64,000 nucleotides of DNA from Ischnura elegans. Taxonomy: Eukaryota; Arthropoda; Insecta; Odonata; Coenagrionidae. Under the pieces are notes generated by a model that did not search any database, had not been told where the DNA came from, and was given only the letters and a program-made list of their open reading frames with translations. The position numbers were made by a program, and so were the translations under genes. Numbering within the stretch: the stretch's first letter is position 1; each line of letters begins with the position of its first letter. Location: positions 41,335,812 to 41,399,811 of the forward strand of contig NC_060259.1 in NCBI RefSeq assembly GCF_921293095.1, read 5' to 3'. Shown here in pieces: positions 61,268 to 64,000 of this stretch.

Positions 61268-62453
61268 CACATATTTACTAATTAGTACTACGTCTGTATA
61301 TCTTACAACTTCAATTACAGGTATTGAAATGAACTATTTAAATTGATATGAACATTTAAATAGAAAAATATACTCCACATTTCCTCAGAACTATAATATT
61401 AGTTATGCCAATGGACTCCAAACGGGATTTTCATGAGAGGTTCTACCATTTTTTCTTTTTATTGGAAGAATACCTTCCCAAATTTTTATATAAAATGCAT
61501 AATACTAATAGATAGGATTAAAAAATACATATAAATTTAAATTATGAGGATCATAAAAATGTATACGTTATTATTGATTGGCAAGAAATTGCTTAAAAAA
61601 TCAATAATTTATTTCAGTTACGTTTTCGGAATTTTGAAAGAATTCCGTATAAAATCAAGCAATCATACATCTTTTGACGCACCTTCCGGCAAAATTCAAC
61701 GATGAAAATGTCGTGCAAGCGAATACCATTTTCTCAAAATCACCCGACATTCATCTTTTCTCGATTTTCAAGCAACGCTTCAAATGATATATTTTATTTT
61801 GAGGGGCAGGCACTTTTACCTATTTAAAAATAATCTGAGAGATCAAGGTTCAACCTCAGTCCGAAGAGGCGAATTGGGACATTTTAGATATTATTCCTTA
61901 ATTTGAAAAAGTTAGGAAAATTTTTGAAAAAAAGATTTCTTTACGATCCTCGCAAGGGTTTTATTTATTCTACCACCAATGGATACCATCATTAAATAAC
62001 CTTTCAATAAAGTTATTTAAAACTGGTATTTTATCCTCGGTCTCTCATTGACACTAACCAAGTCGGATCTATTGAACCCCTGGCACATAAGCTACCGTAA
62101 ATCATCTGCTGATACCAGCCTACTTGTGAATGCTTTTGCGTGGATAGGTTTTTCACAACATACACTATAATACGCCGTATATTTTTAAGTCCGGAAAAAA
62201 TGTTTGGTGCCTAATTTCACTTAAAAATATCCCAATCACCTATCAAATATCACGTTGAATGACTTGAAAACTAATAGTTTTTATTTGTATTATGATATTA
62301 TCAATACTACTTCATTCATTCACACGGCGCCTTAAGCGCAAACAAACATATAAATTCAGAGGTAAGGAAAGAAAGGGATAGGAACATATAATGGAAAAAG
62401 GACGAGGACAACGGTGCTGTGGAAAAAAGCCAGAAATCAGAGGGTAAAAATGC
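61268..62453. other. Non-coding, nothing recognised
   Basis: AT-rich sequence, likely desaturase intron or upstream DNA. No exon, tRNA or inverted-repeat element was identified. Confidence 0.35.
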
Positions 62454-62527
62454 GGCATGACTGGGACTCGAACCCAGAACCTCCTGGTTGCCGGCCAGGT
62501 GCTCTACCAGTTGCGCTACCAGGACGC
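62454..62527 (-). repeat. tRNA-like sequence (nominal Ala-GGC), probably a pseudogene
   Basis: The 74-nt minus-strand sequence has a perfect T-arm (CTGGGTTCGAGTCCCAG), a perfect 5-bp anticodon stem (CCTGG/CCAGG) and a recognisable D arm. The acceptor strands GCGTCCT and TCATGCC do not pair, and position 33 of the loop CCGGCAA is C instead of U. It is therefore a tRNA-derived repeat rather than a working tRNA gene. Confidence 0.7.
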
Positions 62528-62897
62528 ATTATATCAAATATCACGATATTATCAATAGGTATACTTAGGCAAGGTATACTTAAGCAAGGCTTCTTGAAGA
62601 GAATATTTCACCACTGACCATATCCCGGGTGAGCCAAAAAATCCTCCAATTGTGAGATGACTCGCAGGATAGATCCCCTCTACCGCGGATGAGTTAAATT
62701 CACACGCCGATGGCTTATTTTGGGTCGAACTCTAACCTCTCCATCGACACTAACCTTCGGGTATAAGCAATGCGTGAGTGAAGCCTAAGTTCAATTAGTT
62801 CAACAATGTAAAGATAGTCTCCGCTCAAACATAACGATATACCTTTTTTTAATTCTTTTGCCCCATCATCATCATCACTGGTCAACAAACCTAAGAT

Positions 62898-63048
62898 TGT
62901 TGATGGCTTGAGGCGTTACTTTATGGAATTTATTAATTTTGAATGAAAATTAAACTATGAGAGGCCGGAGGATGACGCACTGCGTTGAAACCATGGTAGT
63001 GATCAAATAATTTATTTTATGTGGAAAAACATAGTTTAATTTTCATTC
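62898..63048 (+). mobile_element. Hammerhead-like short insertion in the LINE
   Basis: A 151-bp block flanked by the 10-bp duplication AACCTAAGAT (62888-62897, 63049-63058). It contains GGATGACGCACTGCGTTGAAAC followed by CATGGTAGTGATCAAATAAT, paralleling the conserved blocks of 52937-53117. Near its ends is a perfect inverted pair TGAATGAAAATTAAACTATG (about 62939 and 63027). Likely derived from a Penelope-like terminal region. Confidence 0.6.
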
Positions 63049-63239
63049 AACCTAAGATCGGTTTGACGAAGTTCTCCGCTTAATTCTCCCATCTGCTAAT
63101 CTTTTCACACGTACGTATTTCTTCTCTTTCACATCCTTCTTTACCTGTTCCATGTATTTCAGTCGAATTATTTCTATCCCGTTCTTGCCATCTACATGTC
63201 CCTCGACGATTGTATTCATCAGGCCATCATGCCTCAAGA

Positions 63240-63552
63240 CAGGGGCGCAGCTAGGCATTAAGACAGGGGCGCAGCTAGGCATTAAGGCTGAGATGGGTTT
63301 TAGGCGCAACTAATCCTGGGGTGTTTGGAGGTATGGCATACCCGCCAGGGTAATCTGGAGGTGCGGGGGCCCTCCCAGAAAAAAATTAGGATAAATAGTG
63401 AGTTTTACGGCTTTCTGAGGGATATATTATAAAACTTTACACTATTCTATAAGTAATATTAATGCAATTAAGTAAAATAGATTTAACTTTAAAAAATTTC
63501 TGAGCTCTGGGGGGGGGGTTTATCCCCCAAAACCCCCCTCGCTGCGCCACTG
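63240..63552. mobile_element. hAT-like MITE, GGGCGCAGC ends (copy 2)
   Basis: A 313-bp relative of 60967-61259 running from CAGGGGCGCAGC to GCTGCGCCACTG, flanked by a perfect 8-bp duplication CCTCAAGA (63232-63239, 63553-63560). The left end carries a tandem repeat of its first ~23 bp. Inserted into the LINE. Confidence 0.9.
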
Positions 63553-63790
63553 CCTCAAGATATGGCCTCTAAGGTTCTTCCGTCTTCTTGCAGTGGTTTT
63601 CAAGGGGCATCTCTTCTCTCGCACTCTTCCGAGGACTTCCTTATTGCTTACTCGGTCAATCCATTTGATCCTCATCATTCTTCTGTCGCACCACATTTCG
63701 AAGGCCACTAACCTTGATTTCTCTACGGCTGTCATTGCCCATGCCTCGCTCTTTTTCCATGCCCCATGGATCAGAACAAACGGCCGCATA

Positions 63791-64000
63791 CGTTCAACTT
63801 GAGAGATAGCGAGAGGGATTCTTCGAACGTATCCCGATATTTATTTTTCCTTTCGATCAGGAAGAGACACTAACTCCTGCTCTTTACCACATTGATGTTC
63901 CCTACTGAACTCCGTCATCCGGCAATTTTTATTACATAACTCCGCATGGATCCTCAAAACTTTAGAAAAATTCCAAGCGAGGCCTTAAGGAAAAGAAATT
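63791..64000. other. Window end, LINE-flanking DNA
   Basis: May be a further part of the LINE, but no peptide pattern was recognised in this stretch. Confidence 0.3.

Larger units (their letters stand above)
62863..63790 (-). mobile_element. LINE 3' end interrupted by two later insertions
   Basis: Minus-strand pieces at 63790-63561, 63231-63059 and 62887-62863 line up as one LINE 3' end. They encode SEAWAMTAVEKSRL...AFEMWCDRRMMRIKWIDRV, then GLMNTIVEGHVDGKNG...DVKEKKYVRVKRLAD, and finish with a GATGATGATGATG tail. A hAT-like MITE (63240-63552) and a 151-bp hammerhead-like sequence (62898-63048) interrupt it, each with its own duplication. The peptide pattern is that of the domain following reverse transcriptase in a widespread animal LINE group. 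Confidence 0.75.

Noticed and set aside
1-64000. CRISPR arrays, operons, bacterial-type genes
   Set aside because: All recognised genes have spliceosomal introns; no array-like spaced repeats were seen.

Overview
The window looks like a stretch of a large, AT-rich, repeat-laden arthropod genome, most likely an insect. The genes have short GT-AG exons separated by kilobase introns, and their best remembered relatives are animal proteins (insect-style acyl-CoA desaturase, a Thor-like 4E-BP). Miniature transposons fill much of the space between and inside genes. I cannot fix the species; a damselfly-like lineage is only a guess.

Layout. 0.4-2.0 kb: decayed pogo/Tigger-type transposon. 2.7-6.8 kb (+): six 3' exons of the bifunctional enzyme PFK-2/FBPase-2, carrying the bisphosphatase domain. 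12.7-23.7 kb (-): a complete eIF2D gene (six coding exons, 646 aa) whose 6.6-kb third intron holds a 2.5-kb TA-flanked inverted-repeat element. 26.7-27.4 kb (+): a complete 4E-BP gene (three exons, 115 aa). 28.4-36.8 kb: mostly non-coding with a few MITEs. 36.8-45.3 kb (-): a complete TGN38/TGN46-family trans-Golgi membrane protein (six exons, about 485 aa) with a tandem exon duplication. 47-51 kb: hAT-like and piggyBac-like MITEs and an LTR-element fossil. 51.4-58.3 kb (-): the last two coding exons of an acyl-CoA desaturase, split by a 6.4-kb intron loaded with repeats. 58.3-64 kb: hAT-like MITEs, tRNA-like sequence, and a LINE 3' end that was later hit by two other elements.

The genes are not an operon. 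eIF2D and 4E-BP are divergently placed translation factors about 3 kb apart. PFK-2/FBPase-2 (glycolytic control) and the desaturase (lipid synthesis) are metabolic, and the Golgi protein is unrelated.

The repeat content is the most informative part. Many elements can be delimited to the base by their target-site duplications: 8 bp for hAT-like, TTAA for piggyBac-like, TA for the mariner-like GGGTRGTTTCC family, 3 bp AAT/ATT for another MITE, 10-12 bp for retroposed sequences. There are also foldback repeats built on tRNA-like sequences, and a near-perfect 181-bp palindrome with a hammerhead-ribozyme-like core on both strands.
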